The notes beneath the pieces were generated by a model. That model made no database searches, was not told the origin of the DNA, and saw only the letters and a program-made list of their open reading frames with translations. A DNA stretch of 64,000 nucleotides from Bryum argenteum (lineage: Eukaryota > Streptophyta > Bryopsida > Bryales > Bryaceae): contig CM073321.1 of NCBI GenBank assembly GCA_037043015.1, forward strand, positions 34,636,101-34,700,100. The letters run 5' to 3'. Shown here piece after piece: positions 1 to 12,059 of this stretch (positions within the stretch are counted from its first letter, which is position 1; the number at the start of each line of letters is the position of its first letter). Made by a program: the position numbers and the translations under genes.

Positions 1-810
1 ACTCCATAGTATTCCACCTCTGTTCACTTTGAGAATTGAGGCTCACTCAGTTATTTCCATTCCTTTTATCATACAGAACCGCCTCCCCCCATTCTGGATG
101 AACTCGTAAAGTATTCCATCCATGCTAACCCATGTTAACAGCCGTATAATAGAAGGTGAATACGTTCCATACTAGCAAGAGGAGAGGATTTGTTAGTGTG
201 TGTAGAACGAGGAAGATCCGAGCATGAGAGTTTTGAATTGCTTGTTTGTCTCTCTATGAGTTATAAGGGAGGGACTTCAAAAAGAGAAAAGTAAAGTGCG
301 AGAGAGACAGCTGGTGAAACTTAGATCACCCATATCATCCGGTAGAGAGTGAAGTAATTCCGCACTCTGCAAAAGAAAAGGAAGGATCCCTCCGACGATC
401 TACGAAGGTAAAACTAAATCATTTGTGAACTAACATAGTAAAGTCTATTTGGTTACGGTTACGGCCCTTTTGTGGAAAAACCGGATCAGGAGTTGTCCAG
501 AATACTGTGGGTTGGGGTCTGTGACAACCGGATTAGTTTAAGACAAGGGTGGCTTAAGAGGTTGACCGGGTAAAGAATAGGTTATAAGAGTCCTAAGTAA
601 ACCGGTCGTTGTAGCGGTGATCTGGTGTCCTCAACCGGAAGAGACCTGCATTTCACAAAATCTCCGAGGAATGTTATCTGGAAGGTGGTCCCTTTTGCTA
701 TGTATTATCATGAAAATGGGGTATTTTTGGGCCTACTATGTTTGGTAACTCACGACATCATGGAGGAGCTCTTTCTATGCGGCCCAATTCAAAGCCACTA
801 GATATATCTA
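1..810. other. Intergenic, LTR-like dispersed repeat
   Basis: No coding sequence is recognised. Positions about 165-300 (CTAGCAAGAGG through ATGAGTTATA) resemble 55640-55740 on the same strand, sharing GAGGATTTGT, GTCCGAG/ATCCGAG, TTTGAATT and ATGAGTTA blocks in the same order. The two stretches therefore appear to be members of one dispersed repeat, probably part of a long terminal repeat. No second boundary or target duplication can be seen because the window starts here. Confidence 0.35.
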
Positions 811-1029
811 ATGAAGCGACACATGAAGGATTATGAACCTTTGTATGCTAGGCGAGAGGGTTGCATGGCCGAGGCATATTCTATGGAAGAAACACTTGGA
901 TTTTGCTCAAAGTATATTGAACATTATCGCGCTACATCCCGAAGAGTGTGGGATGCAAATGAAGAGCAGATAGTGCACGATGAAATGGTGGAGGGCAATG
1001 GAATAAGGCGAGTGATGTCCTTCTCGTAA
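811..1029 (+). pseudogene. CACTA transposon protein fragment (DUF4218-like)
   Basis: A 72-codon fragment begins KRHMKDYEPLYARREGCMAE and continues AYSMEETLGFCSKYIEHY. The order 'M-K-x-Y ... R-x-E-G-C-M-A-E-x-Y-x-x-E-E-x-x-x-F-C-x-x-Y' is the signature of the DUF4218 region found downstream of the Tnp2 transposase in plant En/Spm (CACTA) elements. Only the C-terminal part of that domain is present and no Tnp2 catalytic region lies upstream. It is followed on the same strand by a second CACTA-associated fragment (1404-2186), in the usual order for this element class. A truncated, dead transposon is the simplest reading; assignment is by motif only. Confidence 0.5.
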
Positions 1030-1403
1030 CTGAATTGACAACTTTGTAGTGACAAACACTGCTACACTTCAGCACTACAGAAGGTGCCAAGTCATATCTT
1101 ATATGCGCACTTGAATTTTCAACGTATATGTTAACGACTGTAAACGTGGGTTAATGTGCCAAAACATTAGTTAATATGTGTGTTATTGAAATCTATGTAA
1201 AAATAGGTTATGATGCGTCATTGTGTACATTATTTCCCTCTAGTCTTACGCAAACTCTCTTTGACTTTTGTTCATGCTTGCACACACTCGTAATGCTAAT
1301 TGTACATTGTAAGGCATACGAGGTGGAGCAGAATTTGAAGTGCACACTACGCTACCAGCAAAATTGAGTAAGACCTAGGCAAAGGAGACGTAAGCCCTTA
1401 GCC

Positions 1404-2186
1404 ATGCCTTCACAGATGAGGGCTTTGCAACCATTTTTGGATTTGTTGAGGGTAGCCGTTGACACCGACCGTGCTACTGGCTTGAGAGGCATTGATGAAA
1501 CCACGTATGATTTGTCTAGGCCTCCCTTGCTTTGTACAAGTGCTTAGCGGTCAATAAAGGCTTATGGCATGCACTTCCGTTGTTGTTCAGTTGAAGCTTC
1601 AAGCAGTACCATGGACAGTGGAGTGTACGCAACTTTCACTGACGATGCGGGGGCAGAGACGGAGGATTATGTGGGTTGGATTGAAGAAATATTTGAATTA
1701 GAATACAGTCGCACGTACGTCGTAGTTCTAGTATGTTCATGAGTTAAAGGAAGAATAAGAGGTGTTGCATCAACTATGAAGCAAGATGAACATGGGTTTC
1801 TCTGTATGAATTTTGCATATCATTACAAAGTATCTTTGGGACCCTAGTTGTTTGCGTTCCCTACTCACGTACAACAAGTGTTTATTGTGGTCGACGAGGG
1901 CGCGTGGAAAGTGGTCTGTAAGGTTGAAGTTCGAGGCAGTTGTGGCAGTCGTGCCTTTGCTGAAGAACATGACAATGCGGGTGCACAAATCTTTAGTCTG
2001 GTTTCATCACCTACCAATAACATAGACACGCATGGAACATGATCTTCACGAGCGGAGGACTTCATAGTAAACCAGTCTATTGTAGAAGGACATGTAGAGC
2101 AGCTAACAGCAGTCGATGTTGACAATGAGGAATCAGACCACCTCCTTTGCGATTCCTCAGATACAGAGCAATCATTACAAGAGTAG
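1404..2186 (+). pseudogene. CACTA transposon protein fragment (DUF4216-like), stop-riddled
   Basis: A single frame of 260 codons runs from ATG 1404 to TAG 2184, interrupted by stops at 1545, 1740, 1845 and 2040 but by no indel. Recognisable blocks are AYGMHFRCCSVEASSSTMDS near 1560, EDYVGWIEEIFELEYS, and PTHVQQVFIVVDEGAWKVV near 1860. The sequence '..Y-G-x-x-x-E-I-x-E-L-x-Y' followed by 'P..A/V-x-Q-V-F-x-V-x-D...W-x-V-V' is typical of the DUF4216 tail of Tnp2-type CACTA proteins. The acidic end (DVDNEESDHLLCDSSDTEQS) is also usual there. Together with 811-1029 this is the 3' part of a dead CACTA coding region. Mutation by nonsense changes alone recurs elsewhere in the window. Confidence 0.5.
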
Positions 2187-2189
2187 CAT

Positions 2190-2859
2190 TTTTTATGACA
2201 CTGATGAACGCAATTCATGTTTAAGTTAGCGCGCACAAGGGAATGTAGAGGTGTGAGCAGTGAGCGGTGAGGTCCAAGATGGCATAGGTATACGTGAATA
2301 TTTTAAAAAATTTATGTGAAAGATAGGGACCCTATGACCATTGATTTAAGCGTTTTTAAAAAGTTTAAGGATTACTTTAGTCCAATTGAGTACCACATCC
2401 GTGGATTTAGATCCTATTTCCATATGAATGTGACCATAGCCCCATTTTATAAATCATTAACAAGGGGATCCTGGCCCCGTAATTTATTGTCGTGTAGAAA
2501 TAAGGGTGACGTCATCGATCCCAAATCATATGAAATTGGAGGTCACCATTGTCTCTCTATATGATTTAATATTCTTTACACACTTTTATTTGAATTGTGG
2601 GATCGAAATTATATTTTAGTTAGTGACATTTAATTTGGAGTAGTAATTTTTTCATTTGAATTAGGGCTCACGTCATCCTTTTCCATTACAATGTATTGAC
2701 CTTCGTGAAGTGGTAAGTGTATGTTTAGATATCAACGATAGTCACAATAAGTAATAATTCAATACTAAATTCAAGAACACATAAATAAATAGTATATTAT
2801 GGCAATCACGAATACATGGCGCTACCAAGTCGAGTACCTCTTGGAAAACAAAGCACATA
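2190..2859. other. Intergenic, no feature seen
   Basis: I see no coding sequence, RNA gene or clear repeat here. Positions 2245-2275 (GGTGTGAGCAGTGAGCGGTGAG) resemble, in reverse complement, the GCTCACCGCTCAC-rich stretch near 19355-19395, which may mark a shared transposon boundary. Confidence 0.3.
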
Positions 2860-5800
2860 CTACGCTGAAGGTGTAGCACCATTGAAGTGCAGGTCACACT
2901 CATCAGCCTCAAAGTCTATATACTGAAGCACACTATTACTGTAACGTGGACGTGTAGTGTCAGAGAAAATGGGAGATGGAGCTTCAACAAACTCTTGAGC
3001 AAGACGCTCAGCGTAGGAAGGTAGGGTGAATGTTGATGGAGGGCTATTGTAGAGATGAGCGTTGCGAGTCAATTGCTCTTTAGACCTGCGATGCTAAAAG
3101 TACAAAGAAAGTTAGTACAATATATTTGTAAGAGCTGAATACGAAATAGAGAAAGAAAAATAGACGAAGCTAGTACGCACCAATAAACTTCCGTGGCTTC
3201 TTCACCGGCGGTTCGTCAGAGTCATAATCTGCAGGTGGGGCTGATTCTCTACTTTCTCCATCACCGGGAGGACCATTCTTGTAATCCGCTAGTACACCAT
3301 CAAAGATCTCTTCGTCAGGTTCCATAGCGATCAGGTGTCGGTTTGAGCGCGCGCAAGCAATTACAAATGCACCTAAGAAAGCAGAAGCCCATGTTAGAAA
3401 TGCGAAATGTATGAACGAATTCTAAATTAGCGTTTATAGAAACATTACCAGTACTTGCGCTCCAGTCGAAGACTATACCTCCGTCGTCCGTAAGTCAATC
3501 CACAAAACAATGAATAAAGGAGGGGTCCTTCTCTCGTGAGCCCCGCCATGGCGTACTGTCTGGACGATAACGTAATGTCTCTTTGTCTGCAAAGTTAGAG
3601 AGGTGGTCTTCTTCATCTCGTACGATTGCCACACCCGCGTATGCGTGTGCCACTTGTCGAGTTTGGAACTTTGAAAGATACTCTTTACGAACATAAACTT
3701 ATATCTCACCAGTCGCGAACAAGACAAAAACTATATGTATGCGACTCAGAATTGAGAGTACGCTCGATTCTACGACATTTTGGATGCATCACAAGAATGG
3801 CTCCAATGTTTGTCAAATGATACGCGACAAAGAAGAAGAGGCTCTCAAAGTAGTTTTTGTCACGCCGGTTTCAGGATGGAATTTCTGTTGGAGACACACC
3901 TGGTACAGGCAAGTTCTCGGGAGCGTCTGCAAAAATGAGATCAATCCCTGGATGTTTGGGATTATACTCCATCGCTGTACACGCGTACTTTCAGTCTTTT
4001 CCAATCTGAGATACACGTTATACATTAGATAGTGGATAATAGATTTACATGTACAAAATATAAGTAGGGAAATTATAAATGACAAATGTATGGAATAGTA
4101 CCTTGTTGATGTGTTGGACGATATCGAGGATTTGCGAATCCCAGTTTCCAATCTTCAACGATTGATGAACCAAGTCTCCAATATTCCCCTTCTCGAGATA
4201 CATGGGCAGAGTGACTGTAATTTTTGATGACGAGCTGCTACCAATGTGATTGGGTTTTGGAAGAGGGCATTTGGCGAATTTTGGCTGACCAAAACGGCGA
4301 GGAGAGTGCGGAGAGTTGTGGTCAACGGTAAAGAACACGAGAGAGGATCCCGCATTCGTAAGTCCACTTCCGGAAACCTAAGTCAGTCGTGCACCACGTT
4401 GAACAACATTGACTGTCGCACCATGTGAAGTTTGAGTAAGATCAAGGTCCTCGGGACCTTCCAGTTGGAGATGAGCGATTTCTCCGGAATCCTGTTGAGG
4501 ATATTCTACAAGGTCCGCAACAGCGTTGTGTGACTTCTTCTTTGCTCGAGCTTTAGGGAGTGCAGCCGGGGACGATGGTGGAGAACTTGTTACAGGTGCG
4601 CTTGGTAGAATCGAGAGGTCGACGTCGTCATCATCATCAATCTCCATAGGTGCATCGCCAGCTCCACGTGAACCGAGGTTTCGAACAAGTTCTTTCTCCT
4701 CCTTGTGCACAAAGTTAGACTGACACTCAAGAAACCAACCCCCCGTCATCAACCGTGCGTTAGTAAATTGCCTTTGTTGGGATTCTGAGAAAATGCTCGA
4801 GGAATCGTTTGTGACTGCAACGTCTTCCAACTCCAAAGGAATAGACTATGAAGCTAAAGCTTCTTTCGCAACAAGCTCTTGCTTCAAGTACCTACAAACA
4901 GAAGAGCCAATTAGAACAACGGAATCAAATATGTAAAACAAAATTTGTTAGTAGATAATTAGCTGGCGTTTGGCATACCGGAATAACAATCGTTTGATGG
5001 TGACTTTGCCACCCCTGATCTTATAAATATCTGTGCCTTTGATGAATTTTGGGCTGGCATATGGAGCAAGGTAGTTGGCGAATGCCTTCTCCTAGTATAG
5101 CAACCTCCACTTCTCTACATATGCATTTGGCTTGAGTACGGCGTCAGACCACTAAATGTTGAGATTCTCTTTCTCAATAAGCTTCTCTAATTCACTTTGA
5201 AGAGATTTCTCCAACTGTACATGCATAGAACACGTTGAAAAATGTATTACTCAAATGGCAATAGTAAGGTAAACAGAGAAGTAGGGACCAAATTACATGT
5301 GCCCACAGAGAAGCACGATGAAGAAATGTAATCAAACTTTTATCCTTCATAGGGCGGTCCTCCGGGAAGTGGACTGATTGACGAACATCGTTTGGTGAGT
5401 TCCACCATTGCAACCACTTTGCCTTGAAATTGAAGTGAACATTGCAAGTTGCTACTATGTGCAAGCGATCGATTGTCATATCCCGTTTGAGGTTTTTGCT
5501 GTAGTGTGCATAAATCTGCACACAATACGGATTGGAATACAGAATTTAGTATTGGAAAGCAATCATATATAGGCGCAAAAGGAACATTAAAAAATTGACA
5601 TACTGACCTCATTCGGGAATTCTCTCCCAAGATTGTAATTCGCCACTGCAACCATCTTGTCAAAATTTTTGCCACGAATTACTTTTATTTCTACTTTGAT
5701 CGCATTATCCATGGCACTCCACACTCCCGGCCCCGGTTGCTTCTCGTTCGCGACAGTGGCATAGTAAGCAGACTCGGCATGGTTCGATGCTTTGGCTAAC

Positions 5801-6973
5801 CTCCTCTGTACAAAGGATAACCCAATATTAAGAAAATGTGAAAAATTAAATATTAAGTACAAGAGACAATCACGTGTAACGAAAACTTACCGAGTATAAA
5901 AGCTCAACAAAAACGTGAAGAGTGACTGGATACCAAGTTTCTTTTTTTGCCTTGGCATTCTTGCAAATTTTGTAGTCCTCTGAACTTATGAGATCTTTGA
6001 AATCATGCAGTTTCAGCTTACCTCATGCGTTGAAGTTTAGCACAAAGCCTGTCTCGAACATGGTCATGTTCAATAGACCTACAAATCAGAATAAAAAATT
6101 AGTAACATTGGAGAGAGATAAAATATATAAAAAATTTAAGTTAAAGAATGAGATATCCTCTTACCAGTTAATGTCATTCATAACGTCGAGGAGCAAACTG
6201 CTCTCCTCGCGAGCATCAAGGATGATACAGTCGACCGAAATATGCCACGAAGCATCCAGCTTATGGTACCTTTCGATGTGCCGCATCCACGCCGTAGCAC
6301 GATGGTTACCTTTGTAAACATAAAAGTACTTGCCGATGAGATGATGGAGATCCGGATCCGACCGCAACGTTTGGTCGAACTCGTCATTCGCCTCTCTCCA
6401 AAGCGTATTCTTAACCACATCATCTTCGGCATCTACAATTTTTTCTCTCTCTTTCCTATCGAAGGGAGAAACGTACATGACTCGGTCGCCCTCGCGATAG
6501 CCTTTGTTGAACTCATTCTCCAATTTTCGGATGTCTTGTACCGATATAGGTCAAACCTTAGAATAACAAACAAGGCGACACAAAGGAATCATCATGCGAG
6601 ATTTCTTAACAGGTTTGAAACGCAACCTGTTGATGATGACGATTGAATCACTCTTGTGAATCATACGCATCTTGTTTGCACTCCAGTGTGGATCTTTGTT
6701 TTGGAGATGAGGGGGCATGTGAACAATCCCGACGTTGACACCTCCCGGCAATGCAGGTTCCTCGTCATCGGAAAGAAAATCTTGTCCATCATCAGCATCG
6801 AATGTTTGAGGAAGTTGGGCAGGTTCGGACGGAATTTTGTGGGGAACTGCATCGCTCGAGCCTTCTAGTATTTGTTGCTCAGGAACTACCTCATCATCGC
6901 CAATGATGTTTTCATTTTGGTCGGTAAGAAGAGGTTGGACGTCCTCTTCTTCCTCTACCGGTGATAATCTCAT
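2860..6973 (-). pseudogene. Gene L: ParB-like + beta-class DNA methyltransferase-like protein, decayed
   Basis: Nine exons with GT-AG borders can be followed on the minus strand: 6973-6165, 6078-5891, 5805-5608, 5515-5297, 5214-4979, 4891-4102, 4005-3449, 3372-3181 and 3077-2860 (about 1135 codons). Exon 1 has an acidic N-terminus, then YVYKGNHRATAW (near 6300), which resembles the G-x-x-R phosphate-binding box of ParB/sulfiredoxin-type domains. Exon 7 contains GIDLIFADAPENLP (near 3914-3948), placed like methyltransferase motif IV but with DAPE instead of DPPY. It then has REKDPSFIHCFVD and GIVFDWSASTG|GAFVIACA (3485-3340), like motif X and the SAM-binding motif I, followed by RHLIAMEPDEEIF. 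The order IV before I is that of beta-class N4/N6 DNA methyltransferases. Exon 6 adds an acidic and basic linker. In-frame stops lie at 6551, 5152, 5092, 4846, 4378, 3991, 3871, 3699 and 3495, with one-base shifts near 6020 and 3707. It is a probable pseudogene; the domain calls are by motif only. Confidence 0.5.
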
Positions 6974-7109
6974 CTGGCAAGAAAACACCAAGTACAAAAA
7001 CGCACCTATATGATAAGAATATGTCAAAAAGGTAATGAAAGATGAATAGAATCATGAAATTGATATATGATAAAGTTAATAAATAAGTAACATATAATGT
7101 GGACATAAT

Positions 7110-7435
7110 CTATTCAGACTTGGACTTTGCTGCGAGACGAGGTGAACGGCGGGGAGCAAGTCTGGCCTTTGCCTTGGCTTCGAGACGACGTGGTTTTCCT
7201 TGTGCATAATAGTTACGCATGTAACTTGCTCGTGCGACCCGATCAACATCATCACTTGAAGTGTGACGGACAGGAGAAGCAGGAGGGGGCATTACTGGAA
7301 CCGAGGACAAAGGTATTGCTAAATGCCGAGACTCAACTACTTTCTGGACATAAGATCTAATTTCCGATAAGTCGCTATCCGCGTCTGATTGTTCTTCCTC
7401 CACAACGGGAAATCTCTTCAAAACGTTGTCAGGAT
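7110..7435 (-). CDS. Last exon of an unknown gene, basic C-terminal tail
   Basis: On the minus strand an acceptor TGCAG at 7440-7436 is followed by an open exon DPDNVLKRFPVVEEEQSDAD that ends at TAG 7112-7110. The segment is acidic first, then rich in Arg, Lys and Ala, finishing PRRSPRLAAKSKSE, a tail typical of nuclear or nucleic-acid-binding proteins. No domain is recognised. It lies 137 bp upstream of gene L on the same strand, so it may be the 3' end of a neighbour, or a 5' exon of gene L whose final stop is one more nonsense mutation. A donor site that would join it to gene L was not convincing. Confidence 0.3.
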
Positions 7436-8463
7436 CCTGCATTTCCACATACCAAAATTTAGGAAAGCAATTAATAACAAACATATTCAAACATACAACG
7501 ACACCAACATATAACAAGATTACTTGATCGATAATTGCCTTTATATGAACAACAAACTTTCATCAACCTAATAATCTTATTAATTTACACTATAAATGAT
7601 CAACAAGGACCACCAGGGTTCAGACAGAAAATATCAACAATGGACAAAACGGGCTTCAAAGGGAGGGATTAAAAAAAAATCAACTACTCGGCAGGAGTAC
7701 AAAAAATAATACCAAAGGACCACCAAGAACCAAACATAAGCATATAGAGCAGATTTTTTTAATAAAAATACAAAGAATTGAACCCTCCCATGTTGCACAA
7801 AAGCAGTAGAGTGCCCCACTCCATCGACACAATCAATAACGTCCCACGGCATCGCTTCTTCGACAGTCACCCTGGAGCATTACGAGCAGCAAGCAGATAG
7901 AGCAGCAAGCAGATAGATTAAATTTTGGAAAAAAAAGCTAAGAACTGAACCCTCCCGGGCCAGCCTTGCAAGGCAAGCTCATGTTGCAAAAATCCAGCAC
8001 AGTGCCGCACTCCATCGACTCAATCAAGACCGAACCAGCACCCTTCTCTCTCCTCGACAATCGACTTCGGCACAGACACCAAGCTCATAGAGTAGCAAGC
8101 AGATAATTAAAAATTTTTTGAAAAAAAAAAAAAGAATTGAATTTACCGGGGCCAGCCTTGCGTCTACGCAAGGCTGGCTCATGTCCCATGAATCCAGAAC
8201 AGTGCCGCAATTCAATCGAAACAATCAAGAACGTACAAGCAACCTACTCGCTTCCTCGAGAGTCAACTTCCGCACAGAATTAAACAGATAGAGCAGCAAG
8301 CTAATACATAAAATTGTTTGAAAAATAAAAAAAGAATTGAACCCTCCCGGACCAGCCTTGCGTGGACGCAAGGCTGGCTCATGTTCCACAAAGCCACGAG
8401 ATCGCTACCTCCATCGACACAATCAAGAACGTCCGAGGGGCTTTCCTCCTCGACAGTCACCAT

Positions 8464-8792
8464 CATTATAAGAAAACCCTGTTTATTAAGATGTCTTGTG
8501 TAATGTCTAATGTATTTTGTGATGTCTTACTGTCTTACAAGATGTCTTCGAAGACGGGAGGATGTCTGTACGTCTAACGGGCACGATTGGAGGGGTATGA
8601 AGACATCACCAAACAAGAAGATGTTGGTGAAGACATGGATGTCTTTGAAGACATCTCGATAGACATCAAACTGCCACGTTTTCAAAAAACGACCAAAATT
8701 TACAGGTGGACAGGGTAAAAAGCATTTCTAATGTTAAAAGAGTAGGTGAATGGGCAGCGGTTTTCAAAAGTAGAAAAAAAACATCACACTTT

Positions 8793-8828
<36 letters not shown>

Positions 8829-11800
8829 CGCTAAATCATTATGTGGCGTGGCAATACTGAAAATACTAATTTCAGGATATTCTCACTATTTTTTCATTGG
8901 TCTATTTTTTTTAAAAAATATTATAATATATAATTATATTTCAATAAAAAATATATTTTGTAAATTTTTATTATATTCAAATAAATTAGAATATTATAAT
9001 TATGTAATTTTTATGATTTAAAAATATTTAAATATTTAAAAAATATTATATATAAAATATAATATCTATAAGATAACAATGGTGCCAAAAAAAAAAGTAA
9101 AAGTAATTTCGTGGATATTTTATCCTCAAAAAACACGTGGACATAGATTAGTAAAGTTATTTACAGTGCTTTATCTACATGGCAACAAAAACTCCACGTC
9201 GGACCAGATGACAAGTCATTCAACATCTAGTCGGATGTCTAACACGATGTCCAACTTACCATAACTACAATCATGCATGAATGTCCGCGTAGACATCTAC
9301 TTGGATGTCTATGAAGATGTTTTGCACGACATCCTCCTAGACGTCATTTACTAAAAAGCGGCAGTACTTAAGAGTCTTCTTAGAATAATATCAACTTTTT
9401 CTCTTACTGCTTGTCCTCCATTGGCGCGGGTCTCTGATTGGGGTAATCCTCAAATACTTAAAGAAAATATAAAAAGAACACAAAAACAATAAACAGTGTT
9501 TTTTGGCTTACTTCAAGAAGGAATTAAATATTATTGATTACTTGTAGATTAGATTATTATAGTCTAATGGCAAGACAATACATTACTCTATCATTAACAA
9601 CCAATATTATACAAATTAAAGCAAATTTACAAGAAATATGAATTTATGAAAGTAGCTATTTAATACAGTTTAGGAGACAAAATTCTAGAATAGAATTAGT
9701 ATTAAGAAAGTTAGTAGGAAAGTTAGTTAGGATAGAAATAAAAGGTAGTTGAGAGTTTAAAAGAGAGCCTCTCACCATGGAAGACTATAAATAGTCTCAT
9801 GATTGTAATTCCACACTTTCTCTATCAATAAAGATTATTTGATTTGTTGTGGAAGAAACTCTAAGACTTACAATATGTGCTTTGTTGTGGAAAGAACTTT
9901 AAAGCATCTGGTATTTGATTTGTTGTGAGGGAAAACAAAAAACCTTTTATAGTTAATATGTTGTGGTTGAAACCCTAAAGATGTCATCAGATGTCTATGA
10001 TAATGTCTGCAGGGATGTCTAAGATGACGTTCATGAAAATGTCTAACATGATGTTTATGAAGATGTCGAAGATGACATCTACGACAGCATCCAGAACCAT
10101 CTACATTCTACAGGGATGATTTTCATTGACTTCAATGGATGAACAGAGACGGCTAGGGTTTGCTGCCGCCGCCATAGTTAGGTCATGAGACCTCTAAGTA
10201 GAATTAGAGGCCGCACGAAGCTCATTTTAGCCTTCATTTTTTCAAAGAGTTAGTGCTTGGAGTGTAGAGGCTAAGGTTTGCTTCTTCATGTGGCTAGGGT
10301 TTGTTGCCGCCACCATAGTTAGGTCATGAGATCTTCAAATGGAATTACAAAGCTCATTTTTGCCTTAGTTTTTCCATAGAGTTAGTGTTTAAAGTATAGA
10401 GGATTTCGAAATTGTTTCCATTCAGTTTCAGAATGATTGTTAACTACAATAAGAGAATAGTATTTGTAGGAATCCAATAGCTCTCAAGAGTAGGTTTCCT
10501 TCTTCATGTGGCTAAGATTTGCTACTTAAGAGGTACTGGATTTCAAAAGCATCTTGTACAAGAAACCTTAGGAGTTGTAGAATTTGATTTGTTGTGAAAG
10601 AAACCCTAGTACTTGTAGTAATTGATTTGTTGTAAAAGATGTCTATGATGATGTCCGCAAGATGTCTTAGAGCATGTCTATGGAGATGTCTAAATGTGTT
10701 GATGGAATTCTTTTTTGGAAGGTGGGACATAAGGGATCGGGGCAGCAAGCACGATCTGAGGCCGCGAAGCAACATGCGTGCTTGTAGGTGAGTGGAACAG
10801 ATGTATGTATAGATGTCTATAACGTTGTTTTTAATGATGTCTAGAAGGATGTCTGAAGAAATATCTAAGCAGATGTTTGCAAGAATGTCTAACTGTGTCG
10901 ATATCTTGAGGTTAGGAAGTAAACCATCTCAACCTAGGTAGTGCAATTAAATGGAATTAAATCAAAAAAAATTTACCTTTACAAACCCTTCTTTAAATGC
11001 AGTTGATATTGGCTTATTGAATATGTGTAGCGGCGGGACATGCACATGACCATACGGGTATCGACAACGATGGAATTGGAGGGACTTACGGAGTTCAAAT
11101 TGTGGGTGCGTAGTATATCGTAGTTGTTGACAGGCGTATTAGTAAATACTCTAGTTTGTGTTATCTGAGGTTTTAATGACCTAAGCAATATATGTTTGAC
11201 TCATACTTTTTGATGTGACAATGTTTACAGTTGATGTTATGTGAGACGTCTGTGGATTACGGATCTGATGACTATATAAACATCTAAAAATGTCATCCTA
11301 GATGTCCTTTCATATGCCTAAAAAACATCAATAATAACACTGTTGCAAACATCATGTTTAACACAAAACGTTCACATCGATGTTCGAGGAGATGTCACTA
11401 CAAACATCCGAGCAAACATCACAAACTTAATAAGGACATCAACGTAAACATCATTCTTCGCACTGGAAACATCTTATAAGACATAAAAATTGTCTTCTAA
11501 GTTATTTTGTAAGACAGTGCATACGTCTTGCGAGACATCTTGTACAACATCTAAGATGTCTTGCAAGACATTTAAGTCATCTTAACTGATGTCTAAAACT
11601 ATCATGATAGGAGCATAAAACCTCCGCAATATGCTGACGTGGCATGCCATGTCATTTTCCCAAGTCCACGTCAACTTTTCCCGCATGCCACGTCGGATAT
11701 TCCCGGGTGCCACGTTGGATTTTCTCGGGTCCACGTGGGATTCTGGCGCCGCCATGTCATCTTTCGTGGGACCATGTAAAATTCCACATCATGATGAATT

Positions 11801-12059
11801 TCATCCCCATGTGGCACTGCCCATACACTTCAAGCTGATGTGTCATCTACGTGGTACCCACGTGACATACTTTTTACCGTTCCAAAATTACCTTAAGACA
11901 TCTTCGATCTTAAGACATCTTCTTGTCTTTTTAGACGTCTGCTTAGACAACTGTCATGTCTAGGATGTCTTATCGTCTATAAGACATCCGAATTAATGTC
12001 TACATTGTCTTTTTAGACATCATTTACAACATCACTAAAAACGCAGGTTTCTTATAGTG
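8464..12059. mobile_element. Non-autonomous CACTA element (family 1), 3596 bp
   Basis: The right end reads TTTCTTATAGTG, the reverse complement of CACTATAAGAAA, and the left end CATTATAAGAAAA is its slightly mutated partner. A 3-bp target duplication CAT lies at 8461-8463 and 12060-12062. The uninterrupted host sequence CAGTCACCATGGCATCACGA occurs at other units of the same tandem array (for example near 13216 and 13905), so the empty site is visible in the window. Both ends are packed with dozens of GATGTCT/AGACATC motifs in both orientations, as expected of CACTA subterminal binding sites. The interior holds a 34-T run, an AT-rich block (8880-9070), a possible old LTR piece near 9720-9960 (TATAAATAG, then AATAAAG) and a roughly 60-bp repeat (GGCTAGGGTTTGCTGCCGCC near 10152 and 10290). 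No transposase is present. Confidence 0.9.
8795..8828 (+). repeat. 34-nt homopolymer T tract
   Basis: An uninterrupted run of T follows CACTTTAG inside the CACTA family 1 element and precedes an AT-rich block. It could be a poly(A) tail of a retroposed sequence inserted on the minus strand or a slippage product. Assembly length is uncertain in such runs. Confidence 0.8.

Noticed and set aside
9720-9960. Separate solo LTR inside the CACTA family 1 element
   Set aside because: A TATA-like box and AATAAAG are present, but no clear TG/CA borders or target duplication could be set, so it is mentioned only within the element.
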